Assembly (NCBI RefSeq): GCF_016862895.1
Contig: NZ_BONV01000008.1
Coordinates: forward strand, 91,390-155,389
Source: Planotetraspora kaengkrachanensis
GTDB lineage: Bacteria > Actinomycetota > Actinomycetes > Streptosporangiales > Streptosporangiaceae
Length of the DNA stretch: 64,000 bases
Direction: 5' to 3'
The translations under genes and the position numbers were made by a program. The notes beneath the pieces were generated by a model. It worked only from the letters and a program-made list of their open reading frames with translations, did no database searches and was not told where the DNA came from. Each line of letters begins with the position of its first letter. The stretch's first letter is position 1. Below, piece after piece: positions 7,301 to 15,721 of this stretch.

Positions 7301-8716
7301 TCAGGCGGCCGGAACCGTGTCGACCCAGGTGGTCGACGCCGTGCGGTAGCCGTTGACCCGGTTGGTCACTTCACTGGGCGCGACGACCTCGTTCTTCGCG
7401 TGGTAGAACCAGTCGACCTGCTGGACGTACGTGCGCGGGGTCGGGCTGCCGATCTGGCCGCCGCTGATGAACCACAGGTTGAAGTTCACCGACTGCATGG
7501 TCTCCGGGTAGTAGACGCCGCCGTGCTCCGCGAAGAGCGCGCCGTCGATGTAGTACCTGATCGTGCCGCCGGACACCTGCAGCACCAGGTCGTGCCAGCC
7601 GTTGTAGCTCTGCCGCAGCTCATTGTGGACGTTGACGGCCAGCCAGGGCTCGTTCTGGTAGGTCTCCCACGAGGTGGCGTACATGATGTTGGACGGCTCG
7701 CCCCAGCCTCCGTTGGGCAGGTACTCGAAGTCCTGCTCGCTGTAGTCCGGGTCGAGGTCCCGGTTGAGCGGCGTGATCGTGAAGAAGGTCTGCACGATGG
7801 CGTCGCCGTCCGGACCGCTGACGGGCGCGTCGGAGAACTTCAACCGGGCGGCGTAGGTGCCCTCGAGGAACTTGCGCTGGTTCAGGACCTCCGACTGCTG
7901 GGTGCCGGAACCGGTGCCGTCGGTGACCGACTTGAGCTGCAGGGCCTTGTTGGAACCGGATACGACCGGGAAGGAGACGTTCTCCTTGGGCCAGGAGGCG
8001 CCGGGGATGCCGGGGCCACCCTGGTTGGTACGGATAGTCCAGTTGTGCGCGTTGATCCGCGTGTCGTTGGCGTCGGTGTAGGAGAAGTCGTCGAACACGA
8101 CTCCCGCGTTGCCGCCCGTGGGCGGCGGGCTGGGCGACGTGGGGGGTGTGGGGGTCGGCGTCTGCGTCGGGTCGCCGCCGGCGGGGGCGTCGCCCCAGAC
8201 GAGCGTGCCGTTCTGGTAGGCGGTCACCTTCGTCCAGTCCCCGTAAGTGGTCCTGGAGGCGCCGAAGGAGTAGTCGTCGCTCTGCGTGATCCGCTGCCAG
8301 TCCGCGCGGTAGAAGCGCAGTTGCAGGTCGCTCGTCTGGGCGCCCGGAGCCAGCGTGCCCGAGGTGAAGCCCACCTCGAGGTAGCGGTCGGCGGTCGCCG
8401 TCCCGGGTGAGATCGTGCCGAACGTGCCGGTCACGGTCGAGCAGGAGACGACCGCCCACGAGCAGGCGAAGCGGTACTGCTGGGTCGGCGAGTCCGCCTT
8501 GAAGTAGTAGCGGATCTTCACCGAGCTCAGCGGCACTGCGGCGGTGCCGCTGTTGATCAGGTTGAACCACGGTTCGACCTGGTCCGCCGTGGCCCCGGCG
8601 GCGCTCGTCTTGTACTGGACGCGGAGTGAGGTCGCGGCGTCGGCCGGAAGGGCGGCCACGCCGATGAGAGCGAGGGCGGACACGAGCCCGCCGGCTAACC
8701 ACTTCTTGCTGGACAC
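7301..8716 (-). CDS. secreted glycoside hydrolase, CBM3 plus GH16-like domain
   Basis: 471 residues: Sec signal peptide (1-28, cleaved after ADA), a family 3 carbohydrate-binding module (about 29-178), a Pro/Thr linker (about 181-203) and a beta-sandwich catalytic domain (about 205-445). The GH16 nucleophile/acid motif appears as EQDFE at 327-331, fitting ExDxE. The product should be exported and act on a beta-glucan or related polysaccharide while anchored by the cellulose/chitin-binding module. It is the last gene of a five-gene - strand series with GH20 and an ABC importer. The GTG start at 8716 is preceded by AAGGAAAGGA. Confidence 0.82.
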   Translation of the reverse strand: MSSKKWLAGGLVSALALIGVAALPADAATSLRVQYKTSAAGATADQVEPWFNLINSGTAAVPLSSVKIRYYFKADSPTQQYRFACSWAVVSCSTVTGTFGTISPGTATADRYLEVGFTSGTLAPGAQTSDLQLRFYRADWQRITQSDDYSFGASRTTYGDWTKVTAYQNGTLVWGDAPAGGDPTQTPTPTPPTSPSPPPTGGNAGVVFDDFSYTDANDTRINAHNWTIRTNQGGPGIPGASWPKENVSFPVVSGSNKALQLKSVTDGTGSGTQQSEVLNQRKFLEGTYAARLKFSDAPVSGPDGDAIVQTFFTITPLNRDLDPDYSEQDFEYLPNGGWGEPSNIMYATSWETYQNEPWLAVNVHNELRQSYNGWHDLVLQVSGGTIRYYIDGALFAEHGGVYYPETMQSVNFNLWFISGGQIGSPTPRTYVQQVDWFYHAKNEVVAPSEVTNRVNGYRTASTTWVDTVPAA

Positions 8717-8792
8717 TGTCGTCCTTTCCTTGGGTGCGGTCCCCCGTGGTCTGTGGTCCCCCTGCTCCCCGTGTGCGCGGCCGCCCTGGCGT

Positions 8793-10079
8793 CTAGGGGA
8801 TGAGCGGCCCGACCCGGACGCCCTGGGCCTCCAGCCGGGCCAGGTGCGGATTGAGCCGCTGGAGGAAGTCGGAGTAGTCCCCCGCGGATCCCCAGGCGAC
8901 CTCGGCGAACGCGCAGAGCCGGGGAAAGGCCTGACGCTCGACGTCGGACGGCGTGGGCATGTACTCGGTCCACAGTTGAGCCTGGACGCCGAGGATCCGC
9001 CCGCCCGCCCGCTCGGGGGCGGGGGGCGGGTCGAAGTGGTAGGCCTCGGAGAGCGACAACACCCGGTCGGGCGCGAACGGCCCCGGCTCGAGAGCGGGCG
9101 GATAGTCGAGGTAGGTGCGCAGGTGGGGGGCGAGGACGACGTCCCTGCCCTCCAGCGTCGCCTGCGGGCCGCTTTCCTCGTCGAGCCAGGTCATCGTGGT
9201 CGCACCCGGCGGGCCGTCCGCCTTCTCGTACCAGTAGACGAGCCTCCTGCCGTGGGCGGCGAGGTGCTCGGCCATGCGCGCGGTGATCCAGGCCCGCGCC
9301 GCGTGCGCGCCCGGCAGGCCGAGCTCGCGGAGGCGTTCCTGTGCCCGCGGCGTGCGCTCCCACTCGCCGGGCAGGCACTCGTCCCCGCCGACGTGCACGT
9401 AGTCGTCGGGGAACAGTTCGACGACCTCGTCCAGCACCTCGTGGAAGAAGGCGATCGTCGACTCCTCGAGGTTGAGCGTGTGCTCGCTGATCCCCCACCG
9501 GTCCCAGACGCCGAGCCGTCTGCCCGGATCGTTGCCCAGATGCGGGTAGGCGGCGAGCGCGGCCTGGACGTGCCCGGGCAGCCCGATCTCCGGGACGACC
9601 CGCACGAACCTGTCGGCCGCGTACGAGACGATCTCGTGGATGTCGTCGTGGCTGTAGTGGTCTCCACTGACCTCGGTGAGCCGGGGATGCCGCTTGATCT
9701 CCAGGCGCCAGCCCTGGTCGTCGGTCAGATGCAGCTGCAGCACGTTCAGCTTGAGCTCGGCGATCAGATCGATCAGCCGCAGCACGAACTCCTTGGGCAT
9801 GAAGTGCCGGGCGACGTCGAGCATCACGCCGCGCCACCCGAAGCGCGGGCCGTCCTCGATCGTCCCGTACGGCACTGCCGGGCCGAGTTGCCGCAGGGTC
9901 TGTCGTCCGTAGAACTCGCCGGCGGGCCCACCGGCGGTCAGCTCGATCACGCCGTCGGAGACGCTGAGGCGGTACCCCTCCGGTCCCAGGTCGCGTTCAT
10001 GCGACAGCCGTACGGCGTTGTCGGTGTACGCGACGAAGCCCCCGAGGACGGCCAGTTCTCTTGGCCGCGGAATGATCAC
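8793..10079 (-). CDS. beta-N-acetylhexosaminidase, GH20
   Basis: 428 residues from a GTG at 10079, chosen because GGAGG lies 10 nt upstream; a longer frame to 10139 lacks a ribosome binding site. The (beta/alpha)8 domain holds the GH20 catalytic Asp-Glu pair at residues 233-234 in HVGGDECLPGEW and substrate-contact Trp residues further on. Glycosidase action uses the substrate N-acetyl group as nucleophile. No signal peptide is visible, so it would cleave chitobiose-like disaccharides after import. It sits 72 bp downstream of the ABC permease genes. Confidence 0.9.
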   Translation of the reverse strand: MIIPRPRELAVLGGFVAYTDNAVRLSHERDLGPEGYRLSVSDGVIELTAGGPAGEFYGRQTLRQLGPAVPYGTIEDGPRFGWRGVMLDVARHFMPKEFVLRLIDLIAELKLNVLQLHLTDDQGWRLEIKRHPRLTEVSGDHYSHDDIHEIVSYAADRFVRVVPEIGLPGHVQAALAAYPHLGNDPGRRLGVWDRWGISEHTLNLEESTIAFFHEVLDEVVELFPDDYVHVGGDECLPGEWERTPRAQERLRELGLPGAHAARAWITARMAEHLAAHGRRLVYWYEKADGPPGATTMTWLDEESGPQATLEGRDVVLAPHLRTYLDYPPALEPGPFAPDRVLSLSEAYHFDPPPAPERAGGRILGVQAQLWTEYMPTPSDVERQAFPRLCAFAEVAWGSAGDYSDFLQRLNPHLARLEAQGVRVGPLIP

Positions 10080-10151
10080 GTTGGGAATCCCTCCAGGCAG
10101 GATTGACGGGCGGCCCGGCGGTGGGCCGCACGATGACACACGAGCCGGGGC

Positions 10152-10976
10152 TCAGCCCTTGACGGCGCCGGCGATGAAACCGGTGGTCACGCGGCGCTGC
10201 AGGACCAGGAAGATGAGCAGGACAGGCACCATGAACAGGGTGGCGGCGGCCATCGTCGCGCCCCAGTCGGTGCCGAAGACGTTGCCGAACGAGGAGAGCC
10301 AGACGGGCAGCGTCCGGTCGTCCTGGTTCTTGATGATGAGGGCGTTGGCGAAGGCGAACTCGTTCCACGCGGTGATGAACCCGAACAGCGAGGTCGACAT
10401 CAGGCCGGGCGCGAGCAGCGGGAGCACGACCCTGCGGAAGGCCACCGCCCTGCTCGCGCCGTCCATCTGGGCGGCCTCCTCCAGTTCCGCGGGGATCGCC
10501 GCGAGGAAGCCCCGCAGCGTGACGATGGTGAACGGCAGCGTGACGATGAAGTAGATGAGCGTGAGCATCGACAGCTTGTCGAGCATCCCCGTGTCACGGG
10601 CGATGATGAACATCGGGATCAGCAGCGCCTCCCACGGCGCCATCTGCGCGATGAAGATCATCAGGATGAAGGCCTTGCGGCCGCGCCAGCGCATGCGGGC
10701 CACCGCGAAGGCGGCGAGCAGTGCCACGGCGAGGGCCAGCAGCACGGCGGCGACGGAGACGAGCAGGCTGTTGCGCCAGAACAGGGCGAAGCCGTCGGCG
10801 CCGACCGCGGTCCTGAAGTGGTCGAGCGTGGGATGCAGGGGCAGGAACTGCGGGGTGTCGGCCTGGATGTCCCTGGTCGGCTTGAACGCGGTGACCGCCA
10901 TCCAGTAGACGGGGAAGACCGACACCACGAGCACGCCGAGGGCCGCGATGTTCAAGGGCAGCCGGCGGAGCTTCAC
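10152..10976 (-). CDS. sugar ABC transporter permease (MalG/NgcG type)
   Basis: 274 residues, six predicted membrane helices and the EAA loop of carbohydrate importers (EELEEAAQMDGASRAVAF). The GTG start at 10976 overlaps the stop of the upstream permease by 4 bp (GTGA), showing translational coupling. Together with the preceding permease and lipoprotein it forms a CUT1 importer. No ATPase gene is nearby, so a shared MsiK-type ATPase is probably used. Substrate by context: N-acetylglucosamine or chitooligosaccharides. Confidence 0.9.
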   Translation of the reverse strand: MKLRRLPLNIAALGVLVVSVFPVYWMAVTAFKPTRDIQADTPQFLPLHPTLDHFRTAVGADGFALFWRNSLLVSVAAVLLALAVALLAAFAVARMRWRGRKAFILMIFIAQMAPWEALLIPMFIIARDTGMLDKLSMLTLIYFIVTLPFTIVTLRGFLAAIPAELEEAAQMDGASRAVAFRRVVLPLLAPGLMSTSLFGFITAWNEFAFANALIIKNQDDRTLPVWLSSFGNVFGTDWGATMAAATLFMVPVLLIFLVLQRRVTTGFIAGAVKG

Positions 10977-12079
10977 AGGCCTTCTCCTTCGTGCTTGTAC
11001 ATGCGCCTCAGGTGCGCGACCAGGACGACGAGCAGGATGAGCACGGTGAGCGTGGAGATCGCCGAGCCGAGGTCGTACTTGTGGAGCGACTGGGCGACCT
11101 GGAACGCGTACACCGGCAGGGTCGTGGTGGCGTCGTCGGGACCACCTTGGGTGATCGCCCAGATCTGGGCGAAGCACTTGAACACCCAGATCACCTCGAG
11201 CGACGTGATCAGCCCGAACAGCGGCCGCAACATCGGGAAGGTGACGCCGCGGAAGACCTGCCAGGTGCCCGCGCCGTCGATCCGCGCCGACTCGTACAGC
11301 TCGGCCGGGATCGTGGTCAGCCCCGCGTAGAGGGTGAGCGCCGCGAAGGGGACCGACTGCCACACGATGAGCAGCACCATGATGGCGAAGGTCGCCTGAC
11401 CGTTCGCGAACCAGCTGAACCCGTCGAAGGAGTCGAAGCCGAGGGAGACGAGCGCCCAGTTGACGACCCCGAGCCGGGACTGGAACAACCACTGGAAGAC
11501 GGTGGTCGCGGCGAGGACCGGGGTGGCCCAGGTGAGGACCAGGCCGCTCATCACCGCCAGCCGCATCCGGCGGCCGAGCCGGGCGATCATCAGCGCCGTG
11601 AACGTGGAGATCACCATGATGAGGACGACGTTGACCGCGGTCCACACGAGTGTGCGGCGGACCACCGTCCAGAACTCGGCGCTGCCGAGCACGTCCTGGT
11701 AGTTCTCCAGACCGACGAAGGCCGCCCCGCCACGGATCAGCTCGCCGGTCCGGAAGTGCTGGAAGGAGATCACCACGCTGCGCAGCAGCGGATAGAAGAG
11801 CAGGTACGCCGTGCCGACCACGGTGGGCAGGACCAGGAGGTACGGCCAGGCCGCGGCGATCGTCCGTGCGGCGCCCCGGCCCGAGTCCCTGCGCCGGGGG
11901 TTCGCCCCGGAGGGACGGGCCGCCGGAGTCCGGCGCGGCCCGCCGGAGCCCTCCGGCCCGGGAGGTGACGGCTCCCCGGCGCCGGGCCTGCGCCGCCCCG
12001 GCGGTGCGGAGATCCCGGCGGACGCCAACTCGCCGGAGGTTTGTGGAGCCTCGGAGGCCACGGCTTTCCTCTCACACAC
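10973..12079 (-). CDS. sugar ABC transporter permease (MalF/NgcF type)
   Basis: 368 residues. The first about 70 residues are a Pro/Gly/Arg-rich cytoplasmic tail; six membrane helices follow from AWPYLLVLPTVVG, with the EAA-type loop ELYESARIDGAGTWQVF. Start codon GTG at 12079, with a second in-frame GTG at 12061 as alternative. The disordered N-terminal tail is longer than in most CUT1 permeases. It lies 77 bp downstream of the solute-binding protein gene and is coupled to the second permease by a 4-bp overlap. Confidence 0.88.
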   Translation of the reverse strand: MCERKAVASEAPQTSGELASAGISAPPGRRRPGAGEPSPPGPEGSGGPRRTPAARPSGANPRRRDSGRGAARTIAAAWPYLLVLPTVVGTAYLLFYPLLRSVVISFQHFRTGELIRGGAAFVGLENYQDVLGSAEFWTVVRRTLVWTAVNVVLIMVISTFTALMIARLGRRMRLAVMSGLVLTWATPVLAATTVFQWLFQSRLGVVNWALVSLGFDSFDGFSWFANGQATFAIMVLLIVWQSVPFAALTLYAGLTTIPAELYESARIDGAGTWQVFRGVTFPMLRPLFGLITSLEVIWVFKCFAQIWAITQGGPDDATTTLPVYAFQVAQSLHKYDLGSAISTLTVLILLVVLVAHLRRMYKHEGEGL

Positions 12080-12156
12080 GGGCCTGCCCGTTCCGCCCCC
12101 GGGAAGGGAGGAGGGGGGCGGAACGGAACAGGCTGCTCTCTCAGGACACCGGGCTC

Positions 12157-13431
12157 TCAGGACTTGGTGTTGAGGATCTCGCCGATGGTCTGCGAGGCCT
12201 TGCCTGCCTCCGCGGCGGCGTCACCGGTGAGCGCGGCGGTCATGTACTCCTTGATGACGTTCTTGGCCTCGACCGCCGCCCAGTTGGGCGAGTTCGGCGT
12301 CGCGTGGCCGTTCGCGGCGCCGACCGCCATGGCCGCCGCGCCCTCGCTGCCGCTCAGCACGCCGGCCAGCGACACGCGGTTGGGCACGTACGACATCTCC
12401 TTGGCCATGTCGGTCTGGAACTTCTCGCCGGCGAGGGCCTTGACGACCTCGTAGGCGGCGTCCTGGTTCTTGGACGCCTCCGGGATGATCAGGTCGGAGC
12501 CGCCGGTGAACACCGCGCCCGGCTTGTCCGCGGTCTTGCCCGGGATCGGGAAGAACCCGAGCTTGTCCTTCAGGGCGGGGTTGGCCTTCTCGATCGCGAC
12601 CGCGCCGCCGGGCGCGGAGATCAGCTGCGCGACGTCGCCCTTGGCGAAGACGTCGGCCTGCGGCGGGTTGGCCTCGTCGGAGTCGCGCGGCCCGTCGCCC
12701 AGGGACTGCAGCTTCTTGTAGAAGTCCATGCCCGCGAGCGCCTGCGGTGTGTCGAGGCCGCCCTTCCAGGTGGTCCCGTCGCTGGCGGCCAGGTCGCCGC
12801 CCTCGTCCCAGATGAAGCCCGCCAGGGTGTACCAGTTCTGACCGGGGAGGTAGATGCCCTGGTCGCCGCCCTTGTTCAGCTTGGTGGTGACGTCGATCCA
12901 CTCGTCGCGGGTCTTCGGCGGCGCGGTGACGCCCGCCTTCTCGAAGAGGTCCTTGTTGTAGATGACGACGCGGTTGGCGGCGTACCACGGGACGCCGTAC
13001 TGCTTGCCCTCGATCTTGCCGGGTTCGGAGAGGCCCGGCAGCCAGTCGGTGCCGCCGAGCTCGGCGACCTTGTCGGTGAGGTCCTTGACGCCGCCGCTCG
13101 CCGCGTACTCCGCGACCTGGGTGTTGCCGACCTCGATGACGTCGGGGGCGTCGTTGCTCGCGAGCGCGCTGGTGACCTTCTGCCCGATGCCGTCCCACTC
13201 CTGGATCTGGACGTCCAGCGTGGTGCCCGCGTGCGCGGCCTGGAAGTCGGAGGTGAAGCGCTGGACCAGCGCGTCGGAGATGCTGTCCCGCATGATCCAC
13301 ACGGTCAGCTTGGTGGAGGCGGTGCCACCCGCCGAGCCGGGGCCCTGACCCTGGGTCTCGGTGGAGGAACTGCACGAGGTGAGACCGGCTGCGATCGTGA
13401 GCACCGCGGCCGCGGCGAGAAGGCGCCTCAT
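12157..13431 (-). CDS. sugar ABC transporter solute-binding lipoprotein
   Basis: 424 residues. Lipoprotein signal with lipobox LTSC, lipidated Cys at residue 20, then a Ser/Gly-rich tether and a family 1 extracellular solute-binding domain (KLTVWIMRDSISD, YNKDLFEKAGV, GGSDLIIPEASKN). The resemblance is to NgcE/CUT1 proteins for chitooligosaccharides. RBS GGGAG lies 5 nt upstream. It is the first gene of the importer operon, with a dre-like site 52 bp before the start, and is divergent from the DasR-like regulator, so induction by amino-sugar phosphate is the natural prediction. Confidence 0.88.
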   Translation of the reverse strand: MRRLLAAAAVLTIAAGLTSCSSSTETQGQGPGSAGGTASTKLTVWIMRDSISDALVQRFTSDFQAAHAGTTLDVQIQEWDGIGQKVTSALASNDAPDVIEVGNTQVAEYAASGGVKDLTDKVAELGGTDWLPGLSEPGKIEGKQYGVPWYAANRVVIYNKDLFEKAGVTAPPKTRDEWIDVTTKLNKGGDQGIYLPGQNWYTLAGFIWDEGGDLAASDGTTWKGGLDTPQALAGMDFYKKLQSLGDGPRDSDEANPPQADVFAKGDVAQLISAPGGAVAIEKANPALKDKLGFFPIPGKTADKPGAVFTGGSDLIIPEASKNQDAAYEVVKALAGEKFQTDMAKEMSYVPNRVSLAGVLSGSEGAAAMAVGAANGHATPNSPNWAAVEAKNVIKEYMTAALTGDAAAEAGKASQTIGEILNTKS

Positions 13432-13482
13432 GGCTACTCCCAGTGGTCATATATTGGTAAGTAATCTGCCTGTTGCGGATAG

Positions 13483-13498
13483 AGTGGTCTTAACCAGT
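13483..13498. promoter_or_regulatory. DasR-responsive-element-like operator
   Basis: AGTGGTCTTAACCAGT matches the dre consensus (AGTGGTCTAGACCAGT in this orientation) at 14 of 16 positions, with both outer half-sites intact. It sits between the binding-protein gene and the GntR gene. A further AGTGGT half-site occurs at 13442-13447, and TGGTAAGG is repeated directly at 13540-13558. Confidence 0.7.
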
Positions 13499-13553
13499 TA
13501 CGGCGTCAAGACCTATATTTCGCGGGAGATTCGGCAAACTGGTAAGGCTTTGG

Positions 13554-13559
13554 TAAGGT
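13554..13559 (+). promoter_or_regulatory. -10 element of a leaderless promoter (GntR gene)
   Basis: TAAGGT lies 6 nt before the GTG at 13566, the spacing expected when transcription starts on the first codon. No Shine-Dalgarno sequence is present, which supports a leaderless mRNA. Confidence 0.45.
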
Positions 13560-13565
13560 CGTGGC

Positions 13566-14300
13566 GTGACTCTGAACACGGGAGCCGGGCTGAAGCGCGA
13601 CCGCGTGCGGGACTTCCTGCTGGACTTCGTCGCCGACATGAAGGCGGGCGAGGCGATCCCCTCCGAGCGGGACCTCTCCAAGGAGCTGGGAGTCTCCCGG
13701 CCGACCCTCCGCGCGGCGATCGACGACCTCGTCCGCTCAGGTGTGCTCGTCAAGGAACACGGCCGCGGCACCTTCACCGGCCCGCACCGGGTCACCCAGG
13801 CCCTGGCCGCCACTCCGAGTGGATCGTTCTACGCACCGCCCGCCGAAGGCCACTGGCTGAGCCGGATTCTGGAGTTCGGCGCGGCGCCGGCGGGTCCGCA
13901 GCTCGCCAGGCGCCTGCAGCTCGCACCCGCCGCACCCGTCCTGCGCGTGGTCAGGCTGCGCGTGGTGGACGACGAGCCGATGGCGATCGAGCGGCTCCAT
14001 CTCCCCCATGCGCTGGTCGACGGGCTCGTTCCCGACGACATGGAGTCGGGCTCGTTCTACCGCGTGCTGCGCGAGCGGTTCGGGGTCGACGTGCGCAGCG
14101 CCGTCCAGACCATCGAGGCCACGGTCACCGACGAGACCGAGGCCGATCTGCTGAGCGTGCCCGAGCACTTCCCCGCGCTGATGGTCGAGCGCACCACGCG
14201 CGACGTGAGCGGGCGGATCGTGGAGTTCACCCGGTCGATCTACCGGGGTGACCGGTACCGGGTGACCTCCGAACTGCACTTCGACGCCGACTCGGGCTGA
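13566..14300 (+). CDS. GntR/HutC-family regulator, DasR-like
   Basis: 244 residues. An N-terminal winged helix (PSERDLSKELGVSRPTLRAA) is followed by a UTRA domain with DasR-like stretches: VLRVVRLRVVDDEPMAIE and the C-terminal SIYRGDRYRV. DasR binds dre sites and is released by glucosamine-6-phosphate. A dre-like operator lies 68 bp upstream, between this gene and the importer operon. It may be a paralogue dedicated to this operon and not the global DasR, because sequence identity to DasR appears only moderate. Confidence 0.85.
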   Translation: MTLNTGAGLKRDRVRDFLLDFVADMKAGEAIPSERDLSKELGVSRPTLRAAIDDLVRSGVLVKEHGRGTFTGPHRVTQALAATPSGSFYAPPAEGHWLSRILEFGAAPAGPQLARRLQLAPAAPVLRVVRLRVVDDEPMAIERLHLPHALVDGLVPDDMESGSFYRVLRERFGVDVRSAVQTIEATVTDETEADLLSVPEHFPALMVERTTRDVSGRIVEFTRSIYRGDRYRVTSELHFDADSG

Positions 14301-14323
14301 CCCCTGGGGGGTGGTCAGTACAC

Positions 14324-15721
14324 CTAGGCCGGGCGGAAGGAGTCGCGCGCCTCCGGTGCCGCGTGCTTGATCATCAGATGCCGGGTGACCGAGTACTCCT
14401 GCACCGCCTCCTGGCTCATGTCCTTGCCGAAGCCGCTGCCCTTGACCCCGCCGTGCGGAGCCTCCGACGCGATGGGGAGATGGTCGTTGACCCACGTCAC
14501 CCCCACGTCGAGGCGGTGGGAGACGCGCAGCGCGCGCGACACGTCCGCCGACCACACCGACGAGGCGAGGCCGTACGGCGTGTCGTTGGCGAGGCGCACG
14601 GCCTCGTCCTCGCCGTCGAACGGGACGGCCACGAGCACGGGGCCGAAGATCTCCGACTGCACGATCTCGCTGGACTGGTCGGCGTCGGCGATGAGCGTGG
14701 GCGTGTAGTAGAAGCCGGGCCCGTCGATCGGCGCGCCGCCCCAGACGACCCGCCCCGAGGCGCGGCGCACGAAGCCGTCGACGCGGTCGCGGTGCTCGGC
14801 GGAGATCAGGGGGCCGATGTCGGAGTCCGCCTCCCACGGGTCGCCGGGCCGGACCCGGGACAGGGCGTCCCGCAGCGCCTCGACGGCCTCGCCGTACCGC
14901 GACCTGTCGATGTAGACGCGGGTGGCGGCCGTGCAGTCCTGCCCGGTGTTGTACGTCGCACCCATCACGACGCCCGCGGCCATGTGCTCGAGCGCCGCGT
15001 CCGCGAAGACCAGGGCGGGCGCCTTGCCGCCCAGTTCGAGGTGGACCCGCTTGAGGCCGTCGACCGCGCCGCGCATCACCGCCCGGCCGGTCTCGGTCGA
15101 GCCCGTCACGCTGACCATGTCGACGCCGGGATCGGTCACCAGCGCCTGGCCGACGTCGGCGCCGCCGGTGACGACCTGGAGCAGGCCGTCCGGCGCGCCC
15201 GCCGCCGCGAACAGCTCGGCGAGCCGCAGCGTGGTGCGCGGTGTCCGCGGGGCGGGCTTGATGACGACGGCGTTGCCGGCCGCGAGCGCGGGCCCCGCCT
15301 TCCAGACCGCCATGATGAAGGGGAAGTTCCACGGCGAGATCGACCCCACGACGCCGATCGGCCGCCTGACCAGGACCGACGTGTACCCCTTGCTGAGCAC
15401 GCCGGCGCCGGTCCCCTCGAGCGACCTGGCCGCCCCGGCGAAGAACCGCAGGTTGTCGATGGCGAAGGGCAGTTCCCCGTCCCTGAACACGGCCGCGGGC
15501 TTGCCGGTCTCCTCGACCTCCAGGCGGGTCAGCTCCTCGGCGTCGCCCTCGACCAGGTCGGCGAGCCGCAGCAGCACCCGCGCCCGCTCTCCAGGCGTCG
15601 CCTCCCGCCACTGCTCGAAGGCCTCCCGAGCGGTCTGGACGACCGCCGCGACCTCGCCGGCGGGGGTGTCGGGGACGTCGGCGACCGTGCGCCCGTCCGC
15701 GGGATTGACCAGCGTGGTCAT
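14324..15721 (-). CDS. NAD(P)-dependent aldehyde dehydrogenase (aminobutyraldehyde dehydrogenase-like)
   Basis: 465 residues from the ATG at 15721, which overlaps the upstream glycosyltransferase stop as ATGA. The ALDH residues are in place: Asn132 in WNFP, Glu229 in LELGGKAP, Cys263 in NTGQDC. Overall pattern is closest to gamma-aminobutyraldehyde/betaine aldehyde dehydrogenases of polyamine breakdown. Co-transcription with a UDP-glycosyltransferase under a TetR regulator is unusual for that role and suggests a function tied to a glycosylated metabolite. A much longer in-frame reading upstream is an antisense-frame artefact of the neighbour. Confidence 0.85.
   Translation of the reverse strand: MTTLVNPADGRTVADVPDTPAGEVAAVVQTAREAFEQWREATPGERARVLLRLADLVEGDAEELTRLEVEETGKPAAVFRDGELPFAIDNLRFFAGAARSLEGTGAGVLSKGYTSVLVRRPIGVVGSISPWNFPFIMAVWKAGPALAAGNAVVIKPAPRTPRTTLRLAELFAAAGAPDGLLQVVTGGADVGQALVTDPGVDMVSVTGSTETGRAVMRGAVDGLKRVHLELGGKAPALVFADAALEHMAAGVVMGATYNTGQDCTAATRVYIDRSRYGEAVEALRDALSRVRPGDPWEADSDIGPLISAEHRDRVDGFVRRASGRVVWGGAPIDGPGFYYTPTLIADADQSSEIVQSEIFGPVLVAVPFDGEDEAVRLANDTPYGLASSVWSADVSRALRVSHRLDVGVTWVNDHLPIASEAPHGGVKGSGFGKDMSQEAVQEYSVTRHLMIKHAAPEARDSFRPA

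Noticed and set aside
8544..10106. Long + strand reading frame of 520 codons opposite GH16 and GH20
   Set aside because: Antisense shadow caused by high GC at third positions; product has no domain and crosses two well-supported genes.
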